The position numbers were made by a program, and so were the translations under genes. DNA of 31,316 bases from an uncultured bacterium (GTDB lineage: Bacteria > Patescibacteriota > Dojkabacteria > SC72): the NCBI GenBank assembly GCA_937899155.1, contig CALDJM010000039.1, positions 1-31,316 on the forward strand. Direction: 5' to 3'. Positions within the stretch are counted from its first letter, which is position 1, and the number at the start of each line of letters is the position of its first letter. This document shows, piece after piece, positions 1 to 8,988 of the stretch. Under the pieces are notes generated by a model. It searched no databases, was not told where the DNA came from, and was given only the letters and a program-made list of their open reading frames with translations.

Positions 1-1215
1 AAAAGTGATATAGATGCAAGAAGAATAGATGTTGTAATGGCAATAGAGGAGAATAAAAAAGATTTGCAAATTGCTAATTTTGAGAAACTTAAGAAAAAGT
101 ATGGGAAAAAGTTTGGAAGTATGCAGTATTATGTTCATCCGGCAGGTATTCCAGGTGAGATAGCTGGTGTTAAGGGTGCAAATATTAACTATGCCACAAG
201 AAATTTTGTTAAAGAATTAGAGCGGAAAGGTAAGAATTTGAAGGAGTATTTACTAATTACTTGTGATTCTGATCTTAGACCTCATGAGAAGTATCTTTCA
301 GCTGTAGCATACAGATATTTAACAGTAGAAGATCCAGAGAATGCATTTTATACTTCAGCAATTCATACATTTAATAATAATATTTGGAGTGTTCCAGGAC
401 TGATAAGGAGTTCTTCTAATATGACCACTCTTGCTGTTATATATACTTGGGTTATGGAGAAGTCTGTGAAATCTATTTTCACAAATGAAGAGTATTATAC
501 AAGAGATACATTCTCTTCATATATAGTGAATTTAAATACATTGAAGAATTTTGAATATTGGGATCCAGAGATCCCGAATGATGATACTGCTTTTTATTGG
601 AACTATATGGTTAGAAGTGGTGGTAAGTTTAAAGGTGTTGAGGTGTATACTCCGACATATAGTGATGCTGTTGAGAATAAAGATTTTGTAAGTACACATG
701 TATCTTTCTATAAGCAGCAATATAGGTGGGGTTGGGGGAAAATACCTTTCCCAATAATGCTTTCGGTGATATTAAGAAGAGGAAGTGGGATATCCTTTTT
801 TAGAAGGACACAGATGTTTAAGTCTATGGCAGAGCAGATGTGGCTTTTTACAGTTGTAATTGTACTTACTTTTGGAGGGATATTGATATCTATTATAAAT
901 CCGGATTATAAACATACAATTTTTCCTTACAACCTTCCTAGGATTATTAGTTATTTTCTAACATTGGCTATGCTTACTAATATTTGGATAGTTATACTAA
1001 GGAGGAAAGTAACACCAATACCTAAAGAGTGGAGTATTTGGAGGAATATTTTAGATATAGCAGAGACATATTTGATATCTGTGAATATGTTAACATTTAA
1101 CTTTATTCCTCATGTTCAAGCTATAACAGAGATGATGTTGGGTAAATCTAAGTTTAAGAGAAACTTCTATATTACAGAGAAAGTAAGAAAGGAGCAGTTA
1201 CCACAGAAGAGTTAA
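1..1215 (+). CDS. Membrane glycosyltransferase, GT2 family (5' end missing)
   Basis: The frame is open from base 1, so the ATG at 37 is probably internal and the N-terminal part lies outside the window. The visible part has the GT2 nucleotide-sugar/metal signature (a DSD motif near bases 265-273), an acceptor-side stretch rich in Asp (NDDTAFYW) and the Q-x-x-R-W motif (QQYRW, bases 715-729) found in processive, membrane-bound GT2 enzymes of the cellulose/hyaluronan synthase type. At least three hydrophobic segments follow (about 840-900, 945-1005 and 1050-1110). The enzyme should therefore sit in the cytoplasmic membrane and add sugars to a surface polymer or lipid acceptor. The donor and product cannot be told from the sequence. 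The next gene starts 17 bases after the stop, so they are probably co-transcribed. Confidence 0.8.
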   Translation, partial: KSDIDARRIDVVMAIEENKKDLQIANFEKLKKKYGKKFGSMQYYVHPAGIPGEIAGVKGANINYATRNFVKELERKGKNLKEYLLITCDSDLRPHEKYLSAVAYRYLTVEDPENAFYTSAIHTFNNNIWSVPGLIRSSSNMTTLAVIYTWVMEKSVKSIFTNEEYYTRDTFSSYIVNLNTLKNFEYWDPEIPNDDTAFYWNYMVRSGGKFKGVEVYTPTYSDAVENKDFVSTHVSFYKQQYRWGWGKIPFPIMLSVILRRGSGISFFRRTQMFKSMAEQMWLFTVVIVLTFGGILISIINPDYKHTIFPYNLPRIISYFLTLAMLTNIWIVILRRKVTPIPKEWSIWRNILDIAETYLISVNMLTFNFIPHVQAITEMMLGKSKFKRNFYITEKVRKEQLPQKS

Positions 1216-1232
1216 GATTAGAATAAGAAATT

Positions 1233-2669
1233 ATGGAGGTAGAAATATTTTTACCAAATTATGTGCAGAGGGTAGCGAGGATACTCATAAAAGAGGGTTT
1301 TGAGTGCTATCTGGTAGGTGGTGCTGTTAGAGATATTGTTTTGGGTAAAAAACCTCATGACTATGATTTGGCTACAAATGCACTCCCAGATGAGATGTTG
1401 AATATGTTTCCAAGGTCTGTATCTACAGGTGCTAAGTTTGGGACTGTAATTGCTCTGTCTCAAGATGAGCATGGTGAGACATATGAAGTTGAAGTTACAA
1501 CATTCAGAAGTGAGGCAGGATATATTGATGGGAGATGGCCAAGTAGTGTCAAGTTTGTTGATGAGATAGATAAGGATTTGGGTAGGAGAGACTTCACATT
1601 TAATGCTATGGCTATTGATCTCTCAGGCATCAATTTGAGTGATGGAAACGAGAAAAAACAGGTGAAGATATATGATCCATTTGATGGTATTGGAGATATT
1701 AAAAAGAAGCTCGTAAGGGCTGTAGGTACACCAATTGAAAGATTTAAAGAAGATGGTCTTAGATCTTTTAAGGCTTGTAGAATGGCTTCTCAGTTAGGCT
1801 TTGAGATAGAGGAGGAAACATTTCATGCCATAAAGGAGGCAAATGCTGTTGCTCAATCTATATCCATGGAAAGGATAAGGGATGAGTTTATGAAAATGTT
1901 GCTTAACTCTCCGAAACCTTCTGTTGGTATTGAGCTAATGAGAGAGACAGGACTACTTTCTATATTTATGCCAGAACTGCTTGAGGGTGTAGGAATTGAA
2001 CAGAAATTGTTCCATGCACATGATGTATATACTCATGCATTAAGAACATGTGATGTTGCTCATGACAGTGTGAAGTTAGCTGCTCTTTTTCATGACATTG
2101 CAAAACCAAAAGCTGATATGGGTAATGGACACTTCTATGGTCATGACAGTATCGGGGCAGATATGGCAGAGGAAATCATGAAAAGGATGAAGTTTCCCAA
2201 GAGTGAGATAACCAGAGTAAAAAAACTGATTCAAAATCATATGTTCTATTACCCTCATAAGAAAGATGAAATGACAGATGAAGAGATTGAGAATGTGAAA
2301 ATCCATCAGTGGTCTGATTCTGCTGTGCGAAGATTTATACAAAGAGTAGGGGAAGAGAATATAGAGGATCTTTTTAAATTAAGAATGGCTGATGCTCAAT
2401 CTAATCCGTACACCTCTTTTAAGCCTGACGAAATAACTCTTTTGCAACAAAGGATATCAGATGTCAGAAAAGAAGATATGGCTCTAAAGGTGACTGATTT
2501 GAGAATAAAGGGTAATGATTTGGAAAAATTAGGTGTACTCAAGGGTCCAAAAATGGGAATGATTCTTAAAGAATTGTTAGACTTAGTTATAGAAGACCCT
2601 CTGATGAATACAAAAGAGAAGTTGGAGGAGATAGCTGTTAAGTTAAATAAAGAACAAAATGAAGATTAA
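1233..2669 (+). CDS. cca: CCA tRNA nucleotidyltransferase with HD domain
   Basis: This is a class II nucleotidyltransferase that adds or repairs the 3' CCA end of tRNAs. The N-terminal catalytic head has the GGAVRD motif (residues 29-34) followed by HDYDLAT with the metal-binding Asp pair (D43, D45). The middle has the RFKEDGLRSFKACRMASQLGF region typical of the nucleotide-recognition helices. A C-terminal HD phosphohydrolase domain is visible (HAHDVYTH near residue 260, LFHDIAKP near 285). At 478 aa it is a normal length for the HD-containing form. No Shine-Dalgarno sequence precedes the ATG. The last 11 bases overlap the start of dut, indicating translational coupling. A poly(A) polymerase role is possible, since the families are close, but the single copy here favours CCA addition. 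Confidence 0.9.
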   Translation: MEVEIFLPNYVQRVARILIKEGFECYLVGGAVRDIVLGKKPHDYDLATNALPDEMLNMFPRSVSTGAKFGTVIALSQDEHGETYEVEVTTFRSEAGYIDGRWPSSVKFVDEIDKDLGRRDFTFNAMAIDLSGINLSDGNEKKQVKIYDPFDGIGDIKKKLVRAVGTPIERFKEDGLRSFKACRMASQLGFEIEEETFHAIKEANAVAQSISMERIRDEFMKMLLNSPKPSVGIELMRETGLLSIFMPELLEGVGIEQKLFHAHDVYTHALRTCDVAHDSVKLAALFHDIAKPKADMGNGHFYGHDSIGADMAEEIMKRMKFPKSEITRVKKLIQNHMFYYPHKKDEMTDEEIENVKIHQWSDSAVRRFIQRVGEENIEDLFKLRMADAQSNPYTSFKPDEITLLQQRISDVRKEDMALKVTDLRIKGNDLEKLGVLKGPKMGMILKELLDLVIEDPLMNTKEKLEEIAVKLNKEQNED

Positions 2670-3087
2670 AGTAGATGATATTAAATATGCTCCAGAAGTT
2701 AAAACAGAGTACTCTGCTGGTGCTGATTTGAAAGTGAAGAGTGATAAAGAAATATTGATCAAACCTACAGAAAGTGCTCAAGTAAATACAGGAGTATATT
2801 TAGAGATACCCAAGGGTTATGTAGGTCTACTTTTTGTCAGGTCTTCTTTTGGAAAGAAAGGCCTTATGTTAAAAAATTCTGTAGGGGTCATAGACAGTGA
2901 TTACAGGGGAGAGGTTATCGCTCAAGTAGTAAATAATTCCGAAGAAAATATTGTTTTAAATGATGGTGAGAGATTCTCTCAGATAGTTGTTGTACCTTGC
3001 CTTTTGCTAAAAGATAATATTGAAATTGTTGACGAGTTAGAAGAGACAGAAAGAGGGGAGGGTGGTTTTGGTTCTACTGGAAAATAA
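2659..3087 (+). CDS. dut: dUTP diphosphatase (dUTPase)
   Basis: It hydrolyses dUTP to dUMP and PPi, keeping uracil out of DNA and supplying dUMP for thymidylate synthesis. All five motifs of the trimeric family are seen in order: SAGADL (motif 1), VRSSFGKKG (2), GVIDSDYRGEV (3, with the catalytic Asp), ERFSQIVV (4) and the Gly-rich C-terminal arm RGEGGFGSTGK (5), which closes over the active site. The length of 142 aa is normal. Motif 1 has Ala where most relatives have Tyr (AGADL instead of AGYDL), a tolerated variant. The start codon lies inside the 3' end of cca, in another frame, with no Shine-Dalgarno sequence. Confidence 0.93.
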   Translation: MKIKVDDIKYAPEVKTEYSAGADLKVKSDKEILIKPTESAQVNTGVYLEIPKGYVGLLFVRSSFGKKGLMLKNSVGVIDSDYRGEVIAQVVNNSEENIVLNDGERFSQIVVVPCLLLKDNIEIVDELEETERGEGGFGSTGK

Positions 3088-3172
3088 CACTGCTACTTCT
3101 CAAGATAAATTTTTAGCTCTTGGCTTGTTCTTTCTAGTATTGTATTATATTAAAGTAAGTAATATTTGAAAT

Positions 3173-3178
3173 TCTAAT
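3173..3178 (+). promoter_or_regulatory. Candidate -10 box for the beta-CASP RNase gene
   Basis: The hexamer TCTAAT ends 8 bases before the ATG at 3187. That spacing would start transcription at or within a few bases of the start codon. No clear -35 box is present. The call rests mainly on the same spacing being repeated at other genes in this window. Confidence 0.35.
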
Positions 3179-3186
3179 CTGCCCAT

Positions 3187-4590
3187 ATGACAATACAATT
3201 TCTTGGTGCAACAAAAACAGTTACAGGCTCTTGTTTTTTCGTTAATACCGGTAAGTTTAAGTTCCTCGTTGATTGTGGTGCTTTCCAAGGAGCAGAAGAG
3301 ATTGAAGAGAAAAACTATGATGCTTTTCCTTTCAATCCAGCTGATATAGATTTTCTTTTACTAACACACTCTCACTTTGATCATTGTGGTAGATTACCTC
3401 TTTTGGTAAAACAGGGGTTTAAAGGGAGGATAATTTCTACACAACCAACAAGAGATTTGACAAGAATAATTCTTTTGGATTCAGCCAGACTTCAGGAAGA
3501 GGAGAGTAAAAGGTGGTTAGCACAGGCTAAGAAAGATCCTGCACAACAAGAAAGGGCAGAACAACCACTTTTCACAGAACAGGATGTTGAGGAGGCTATG
3601 AAGTATTTTGAGGTGTATCCATACAACACCTCTGTGAATCTGTCTCAAGATTTAGAGGTGAGAATGAGAGATGCAGGTCATATCTTGGGTTCTGCAATAT
3701 TTGAAGTGTGGGCTAAGAATGAAGCTGGTAGGTTGAGGAAATTTGTATTTTCTGGAGATTTAGGTCAGCCAGGTGCAAGGATAGTTAAAGATCCGGATTT
3801 AATTCGTGAGGCAGATTATGTTGTTTGCGAATCTACATATGGAAATAGATATCACAAAGATAGAAACGAGACCGTTCTAGAGCTCCTAGAGGCTCTACAT
3901 AGTGCCCAGAAGGTACAGGGGAATGTATTGATACCATCTTTTGCAATTGAAAGAACACAAGAGCTTCTGTATGAATTAAATCTCTTTGTTGAGAAGAAAC
4001 TTTTAGAAAATATGCCAGTATATCTAGACAGCCCTATGGCAGTAAAAGCTACAGAGGTGTTTAGGCAGTATCCAGATTTCTATGATACAGATGCTAAAAG
4101 ACTTATAGAGAAAGGTGATGACCCATTTGATTTCCCTGGATTTAGAAAAATTGAGAGTACAGAAGAATCAAGAAGATTAATTACAAAGCAGGGGGTTGTG
4201 ATAATTGCAGGAAGTGGTATGTGTACTGGTGGAAGAATACTTCATCATCTTAAAAACAATGTCGAGAATCCTAATACACATATTGTAATAGTCGGTTATC
4301 AAGTTGCAGGGACATTAGGAAGAAAGATTGTTGATGGTGAAAAAATATTAAAGATACATGGACAGGAGTATCAAAACAATGCCAAACTGTATACCTTAAA
4401 TGGATTCTCTGGTCATGGAGATCAAAGAGACCTTAGATATTGGTTGAGGAGCTTTGGACATACACCAAGAAAGATATTTTTAGTGCATGGAGATGATGAG
4501 ATTATCGATGATTTTGCTAAAAATCTACAGAGTGAGTTTAGTAATGAGATATATATTCCTGAGTATCAGGAGGAGGTTAAATTAGATTAA
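3187..4590 (+). CDS. Beta-CASP metallo-beta-lactamase RNase (CPSF73/YSH1-like)
   Basis: This is a two-zinc hydrolase of the beta-CASP group, acting on RNA as an endo- and/or exonuclease. The zinc motif is THSHFDHCG (H61, H63, D65, H66), followed by DAGHILGSA (fourth-motif His), SGDLG (bridging Asp), the beta-CASP segment with CESTYGNR and IPSFAIERTQELLYEL, then AGSGMCTGGRILHHL, GYQVAGTLGR, the NGFSGHGDQ histidine motif and FLVHGDD at the C-terminus. The length of 467 aa matches the bacterial/archaeal 'MBL fold RNA-processing exonuclease' group rather than RNase J, which is longer. The next gene follows after 16 bases, but a functional link to AMP metabolism is not evident unless the enzyme supplies nucleotides from RNA. 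Confidence 0.88.
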   Translation: MTIQFLGATKTVTGSCFFVNTGKFKFLVDCGAFQGAEEIEEKNYDAFPFNPADIDFLLLTHSHFDHCGRLPLLVKQGFKGRIISTQPTRDLTRIILLDSARLQEEESKRWLAQAKKDPAQQERAEQPLFTEQDVEEAMKYFEVYPYNTSVNLSQDLEVRMRDAGHILGSAIFEVWAKNEAGRLRKFVFSGDLGQPGARIVKDPDLIREADYVVCESTYGNRYHKDRNETVLELLEALHSAQKVQGNVLIPSFAIERTQELLYELNLFVEKKLLENMPVYLDSPMAVKATEVFRQYPDFYDTDAKRLIEKGDDPFDFPGFRKIESTEESRRLITKQGVVIIAGSGMCTGGRILHHLKNNVENPNTHIVIVGYQVAGTLGRKIVDGEKILKIHGQEYQNNAKLYTLNGFSGHGDQRDLRYWLRSFGHTPRKIFLVHGDDEIIDDFAKNLQSEFSNEIYIPEYQEEVKLD

Positions 4591-4606
4591 ATTTAGGTAT
4601 TTTTCT

Positions 4607-5566
4607 ATGAAGGAATATCCAGATGTAAAGAAGATATATGATGATATACAAAAGTTGAACATTCAAGGAGCAACCAATGTTGCAATTTCTACTTTCGAAG
4701 GAATGAAGATATATCTTGAACAGAGTAAAGAGACAGACAGTGAGAAGCTACTATCAGAGCTTGGTAGGGTTGGTTGGGAGCTAGCTCTTGCTAGGGATAA
4801 CGAACCTCTTGCAAGAAACGGTGTAACATACATATTACATTTCTTCAAAGAGAGGTTCCCTGTTTTACCAGATCTTTCGGTCATGAAACAAGAGTTAACG
4901 AAGCTCTGTGATGAATATTTAAAGATGATAGAAGATACAAAGGCTTTGATGATTGCAAAGAATGCAAAAAATCTTACATATATTGACAAGATGCTGACAC
5001 ATTGTCACTCTTCAACAGCTGTAGCCATTATGAAAGTGATAGGGAAGGGAGATCCAGATTTTGAGGTGGTATGTACAGAGACAAGACCTAGAATGCAGGG
5101 TCATAAAACTGCTAAGAGTATGTTAGAAGCTGGAGTGAAAACAACCCTAATTGCTGATAGTGCAGCAGAGTCATTTGTCATTGGAAGGGGAAACATTAAA
5201 ATAGATGGAATATTCATAGGTTGTGACCAGATAGCAGCAGAGGGTCATACAATAAATAAGATTGGAAGCTGGGGTATAGCTATGGCTGCATACTATGCAG
5301 GGAAACCATTGTATGTTGTTACTCCGTTGTTAAAAATAGATCCTACATCTTTTCTTGATACAGTTAAAATCGAAGTTAGAGAAGATGCAGAGTTGTGGGA
5401 AGATGCTCCTAAAGGTCTTCGTTTGTACAACCCAGCTTTTGAGATAGTAGATTCCGTTTTGATAACAGGATATCTTACAGAATTTGGAATGGTAGCTCCT
5501 GATAAAATTAAAGGATTGGTTAAGGAGAAATATCCATGGATTTTTGATAATATGGTTATTAAATAA
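4607..5566 (+). CDS. Ribose-1,5-bisphosphate isomerase (eIF-2B/MtnA-like)
   Basis: It belongs to the eIF-2B alpha/MtnA/R15P-isomerase superfamily. The catalytic Cys is in THCHSS at residue 133, the same number as in the characterised Thermococcus enzyme, and the catalytic Asp is in GCDQI (D207). TETRPRMQG, the phosphate-binding ADSAAES region and the GSWGIAMAAYY region also fit. In the archaeal AMP pathway it converts ribose-1,5-bisphosphate into ribulose-1,5-bisphosphate, the RuBisCO substrate. The adjacent AMP phosphorylase, 16 bases downstream, makes its substrate, and this supports the isomerase over a translation-factor or MtnA function. The length of 319 aa is normal. No RuBisCO gene is in the window. 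Confidence 0.85.
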   Translation: MKEYPDVKKIYDDIQKLNIQGATNVAISTFEGMKIYLEQSKETDSEKLLSELGRVGWELALARDNEPLARNGVTYILHFFKERFPVLPDLSVMKQELTKLCDEYLKMIEDTKALMIAKNAKNLTYIDKMLTHCHSSTAVAIMKVIGKGDPDFEVVCTETRPRMQGHKTAKSMLEAGVKTTLIADSAAESFVIGRGNIKIDGIFIGCDQIAAEGHTINKIGSWGIAMAAYYAGKPLYVVTPLLKIDPTSFLDTVKIEVREDAELWEDAPKGLRLYNPAFEIVDSVLITGYLTEFGMVAPDKIKGLVKEKYPWIFDNMVIK

Positions 5567-5582
5567 AATAAGCTGAAAAAAC

Positions 5583-7094
5583 ATGTCGCTTTACTTAAGA
5601 GGAAAAAATTTGGATATAGGGCAGGATAATGACTTCAATGTTGTTTTGCACAGAAAAGATGCAGAGAGGATAGGTGTTAGAGAGGGGGAGAATGTTATGG
5701 TTGGTTATGGAGAATTGGAACTTTATGCTACTGTAATGGAAACTTTAACGAGTGTGAAAGAGGGTGAAGTAGGCTTGTTTGAAGAATTATGGGATGAGAA
5801 TGAAATCCCAGAAGGAGCTTCAATATTTATTGATATACCACAGGTTAGTCTGTCTCTTGCAGCTATTAGTAAGAAACTTTTAGGTCAGCCACTTTCAAAA
5901 GAAGACCTTGAAAATATTATGAAAGATATTGGAAGTAGGAAGTTGAGAGAAACAGAAATTGCTTTCTTTGTATCTACATTCTTCAACCCAGGTTTTAATG
6001 ATGACGAGGTTTTTTGGATGACAAAGGGAATGGCTCAGTCGGGTGATTCTATGGACTTTAAAAATATTCGAGAGGATGAAGATATTATTGCAGACAAACA
6101 CTCTATTGGAGGGGTTGCAGGAAAGGCCATAACTCCAACTCTGATACCAATATTAGTATCAGGTGGTCTAGTTGTTCCAAATACTTCAACAAGAGCTATT
6201 ACATCTCCAGCTGGAACTACAGATATCTTAGAAGTAGTTATGCCTGTTTCTTTAACTAAAGAACAAGTCTATGAGACTGTTAAAAAGACAGGTGGTTGTA
6301 TGTTCTGGGGTGGTTCTTTGCAACTTTCTCCTGCAGATGATGTAATCATCAATGTTGAAAGGTCTTTGAGGATTCAGGAATTTCAGAAGGTTTTAGTAAG
6401 TATTGTAGCTAAGAAAGTCTCTATGGGCATTACACATATCTTGATAGATCTCCCCTACGGTAAGGGTTCTAAAGTAGAGAGTCCAGATGATGTGTCTATG
6501 TTAGATAGAGAATTCAGGAAACTATTCCAGAAATTTGGGATTAAGTGTGAAACGATAAGGAGATTAATCAAAGGACCAGATGGAAGAAGTATAGGACCCA
6601 ATGCAGAGATAAGGGAAGCTCTTAGAATATTGGAGAGGGCAGATGATAGATGTATTGAGTTAGAGAAGGTGATTATAGATATGGCAGGTATGATATTTGA
6701 ACAAACAGGTAAGTCTGGCAAAGGGCAGGGTAGAAAATTTGCTCGAACAATTCTTGATAGCAAACAAGCTTTGAGGAAATTCTGGGAGATAGCATTTGCT
6801 CAGGGGGCAACAAGGGAGATTCATTCAACAGAAATAAAAGATGCAGGTCTAAGTGCAGATATGATTTCAGATAGAGATGGAGTCGTTGCCAGTATAGATA
6901 ATGTTTCTTTAGTAAGTCTTGCTAGAGTATTAGGGAACCCTAAGGTAAAGGCTGCAGGGATAAGGGTTCACAAGATGCCTGGAGAGAGTGTAAAGAAAGG
7001 AGAAGCTCTTTTGACTATCTATGCACAGACGGAAAATAGACTATCTAATGGAAAGAGGATGTTTAATATAGATAAACTCTACAGATTTAAGTAG
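5583..7094 (+). CDS. deoA: AMP phosphorylase (archaeal/CPR type)
   Basis: It phosphorolyses AMP (and other NMPs) to a free base and ribose-1,5-bisphosphate. It is a member of the thymidine/pyrimidine nucleoside phosphorylase family with the extra N-terminal domain of about 80 residues found in the archaeal AMP enzymes, giving 503 aa against about 430-440 aa for bacterial thymidine phosphorylase. The phosphate-binding signature is DKHSIGGVAGK (from residue 171), followed by PNTSTRAITSPAGTTD. A C-terminal alpha/beta subdomain ends in the IRVHKMPGESVKKGEALLTI lipoyl-like fold typical of the family. It is in an operon with the R15P isomerase. The downstream minus-strand gene ends 9 bases away, with no evident terminator between them. 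Confidence 0.88.
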   Translation: MSLYLRGKNLDIGQDNDFNVVLHRKDAERIGVREGENVMVGYGELELYATVMETLTSVKEGEVGLFEELWDENEIPEGASIFIDIPQVSLSLAAISKKLLGQPLSKEDLENIMKDIGSRKLRETEIAFFVSTFFNPGFNDDEVFWMTKGMAQSGDSMDFKNIREDEDIIADKHSIGGVAGKAITPTLIPILVSGGLVVPNTSTRAITSPAGTTDILEVVMPVSLTKEQVYETVKKTGGCMFWGGSLQLSPADDVIINVERSLRIQEFQKVLVSIVAKKVSMGITHILIDLPYGKGSKVESPDDVSMLDREFRKLFQKFGIKCETIRRLIKGPDGRSIGPNAEIREALRILERADDRCIELEKVIIDMAGMIFEQTGKSGKGQGRKFARTILDSKQALRKFWEIAFAQGATREIHSTEIKDAGLSADMISDRDGVVASIDNVSLVSLARVLGNPKVKAAGIRVHKMPGESVKKGEALLTIYAQTENRLSNGKRMFNIDKLYRFK

Positions 7095-7103
7095 TAGGGG
7101 TGT

Positions 7104-8948
7104 CTATTTTCTCTTTATTTTTCCAATTAGCTTTTTGATTATAGCAACAACGATAGTTGTTAGAATGATCAGAATGATAACAGGTGTTGTTACGAGTAAA
7201 GCTCGTCCTAATACGGTTGTCTTAAAGAAAGAGTTAGCAGTACTCCTCATATTATACCGACTCTCATCTTCTATATGCTTCTCAGGAACAATCTCGTTGT
7301 ATTTCTTCAAATCTTGGGTAGGCATACTATCTACTGCAAATATCTCTACCTTGTAGCTATCTTCGGAAAAACTATTCGCTCCATTTATTGAGAATACACT
7401 AATATTAGAGAGAGAATCATTATTAAATGTCTCCCAGAGAACTCTGTCTATCATAGCTCCTATCTTTCTATTCTTACTCTCAAATGTTGGATCTATACTT
7501 AACCAACCGTATTTTGGAACCCAGATTTGCAACCATTGATGTCTAATTTGCACTCTCTCTTTATCTGTGATGTTGGCATATCCTAAGGCAGCTCTAGCAG
7601 GTATACCTTGTGCCCTAAGTATTGCAATCATAGAGTCTGCATACTCCATACAAACAGAAGCTCCTCCTGCAAGTGCACTTACAGCACCAATTCGAGTGTT
7701 GTCAGAATTAGCCTTCTCTTCATCATATGTTAATTTATCGTTAACAAAAGCATAGTCAGCATCAACTATCTCAAGAAGAGTTTTTTTACCCTTCTTTAAA
7801 TCCTCTGCAATTTTTTGGATTGAAGGATCTCCAATCTCCCAGTACTTTGTAGCAGTTAAGTATTTTATATTCTCCTTATCATTTCCTATTAATTCTAAAT
7901 ATTTATTAAATTCAATATCTAATTGCTGTAAAGAATCATGAGGATGAGCTTTTTTGCTCTGTTTGATATATCCAGAAACCTTGATAGAATCATCTTTATT
8001 AGAAGCAACCTCAAATGTTGCTACAATATTACCCTCCTTGTTTCTAAATATATCTTTTGGCATAGGGGAAATTGTATCTATCCAAACCTCCTGATTTGTC
8101 TCTGAATACTCTCGAGGGAGTAGCAATTCATAGATATTGGTAGACAGAGCTTTAAAAAGTCCTGAATACTGCTCAGGTATTAAAGAGTCTGTCTTAGGAG
8201 TTTTGTACTCTAATTCAAAACGATATGTGACATCTGTGCCAAACTCTAGCATTGGAGATGCAGATTTTCTATCTTCCAAACTAAAACTGTAGTAGGTTAA
8301 ATCTTCTTCAACCTCTTTTTTGAACTTTGGGAAAGCCTTTGCTAGTGTTGGTATCTTTTTATCAACAACAAATGAAAAATCATAGTTAAGTGTTGTTAAT
8401 GTTCCACTTCCCTCATCTATTTTTTCAGTCTGTATATCTTCTGGGACGGCAGAACCTACCAATGTTATTAAATTACCACTTTTGACTATATTATCATGAG
8501 TCTTGTATGTCATTATTATAGAGTAGGGCATATCTTTGGTAGCTACTCTATAATTAGGAATGTGAATATATATACCTTTTCCAATAGTCATCTCTTCTTT
8601 TCTATACTCAACAGGATTTTTATTCCTATCTGTCACGGTAAGGCTTTCTAACTTAAACCTTCTTTCTTTCTCCACACTCTCAGGTTTCTTCTCTAAATCA
8701 GGTATATGAAAGACCTTTTCTCCTTCTTTTGTGAAGAAGTATTTACCATTCTCAACTTTTTTTTCATATTCATTTACTACAGTTACAAAATCCTGACCTG
8801 TTGTATAGAGGATTTTAGTGTGGGTATTAATAACAAAATCAGGATTTTTTTGTGCAAATATAGATTGTACAAAAAGAGGGAGTGTTAGAATTATTACTAT
8901 GGCAGTAAAGATGCTGGAGATGAATTTTTTTGCAGATTTGCTGTTCAT
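7104..8948 (-). CDS. Membrane-anchored extracellular transglutaminase-like protein
   Basis: The frame is open further upstream, but a start at 8948 is preferred: it gives a clean signal segment (residues about 8-32, hydrophobic, ending near FAQ), and an extended -10 box lies 7 bases upstream of it. An upstream start at 9065 would run 77 bases into ychF. With this start the protein has 614 aa. A long beta-rich extracellular region is followed by a transglutaminase core with all three catalytic residues: C433 (GGASVCMEY), H470 (RHQWLQIW) and D486 (SIDPTFE). One C-terminal transmembrane helix and a Lys/Arg tail end the protein. Such proteins act as cell-surface cysteine peptidases or cross-linkers. 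The substrate is unknown. Confidence 0.8.
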   Translation of the reverse strand: MNSKSAKKFISSIFTAIVIILTLPLFVQSIFAQKNPDFVINTHTKILYTTGQDFVTVVNEYEKKVENGKYFFTKEGEKVFHIPDLEKKPESVEKERRFKLESLTVTDRNKNPVEYRKEEMTIGKGIYIHIPNYRVATKDMPYSIIMTYKTHDNIVKSGNLITLVGSAVPEDIQTEKIDEGSGTLTTLNYDFSFVVDKKIPTLAKAFPKFKKEVEEDLTYYSFSLEDRKSASPMLEFGTDVTYRFELEYKTPKTDSLIPEQYSGLFKALSTNIYELLLPREYSETNQEVWIDTISPMPKDIFRNKEGNIVATFEVASNKDDSIKVSGYIKQSKKAHPHDSLQQLDIEFNKYLELIGNDKENIKYLTATKYWEIGDPSIQKIAEDLKKGKKTLLEIVDADYAFVNDKLTYDEEKANSDNTRIGAVSALAGGASVCMEYADSMIAILRAQGIPARAALGYANITDKERVQIRHQWLQIWVPKYGWLSIDPTFESKNRKIGAMIDRVLWETFNNDSLSNISVFSINGANSFSEDSYKVEIFAVDSMPTQDLKKYNEIVPEKHIEDESRYNMRSTANSFFKTTVLGRALLVTTPVIILIILTTIVVAIIKKLIGKIKRK

Positions 8949-8955
8949 GGATACC

Positions 8956-8964
8956 ATAATATCA
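8956..8964 (-). promoter_or_regulatory. Extended -10 promoter of the transglutaminase gene
   Basis: On the minus strand the sequence reads TGA-TATTAT, an extended -10 (TGn plus a 5/6 hexamer), ending 7 bases before the ATG at 8948. This spacing predicts a leaderless transcript and supports that start. It is divergent from the ychF promoter 11 bases away. Confidence 0.5.
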
Positions 8965-8974
8965 TGTTTTGGGA

Positions 8975-8980
8975 TATAAT
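8975..8980 (+). promoter_or_regulatory. Consensus -10 box of ychF, leaderless spacing
   Basis: A perfect TATAAT ends 8 bases before the ATG at 8989, so transcription should start within about two bases of the start codon. No strong -35 box is visible at 17-base spacing. Confidence 0.55.
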
Positions 8981-8988
8981 AACCAACT

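Noticed and set aside
7135..7755. Plus-strand frames inside the transglutaminase gene
   Set aside because: They are antisense shadows of a gene with a complete catalytic triad.
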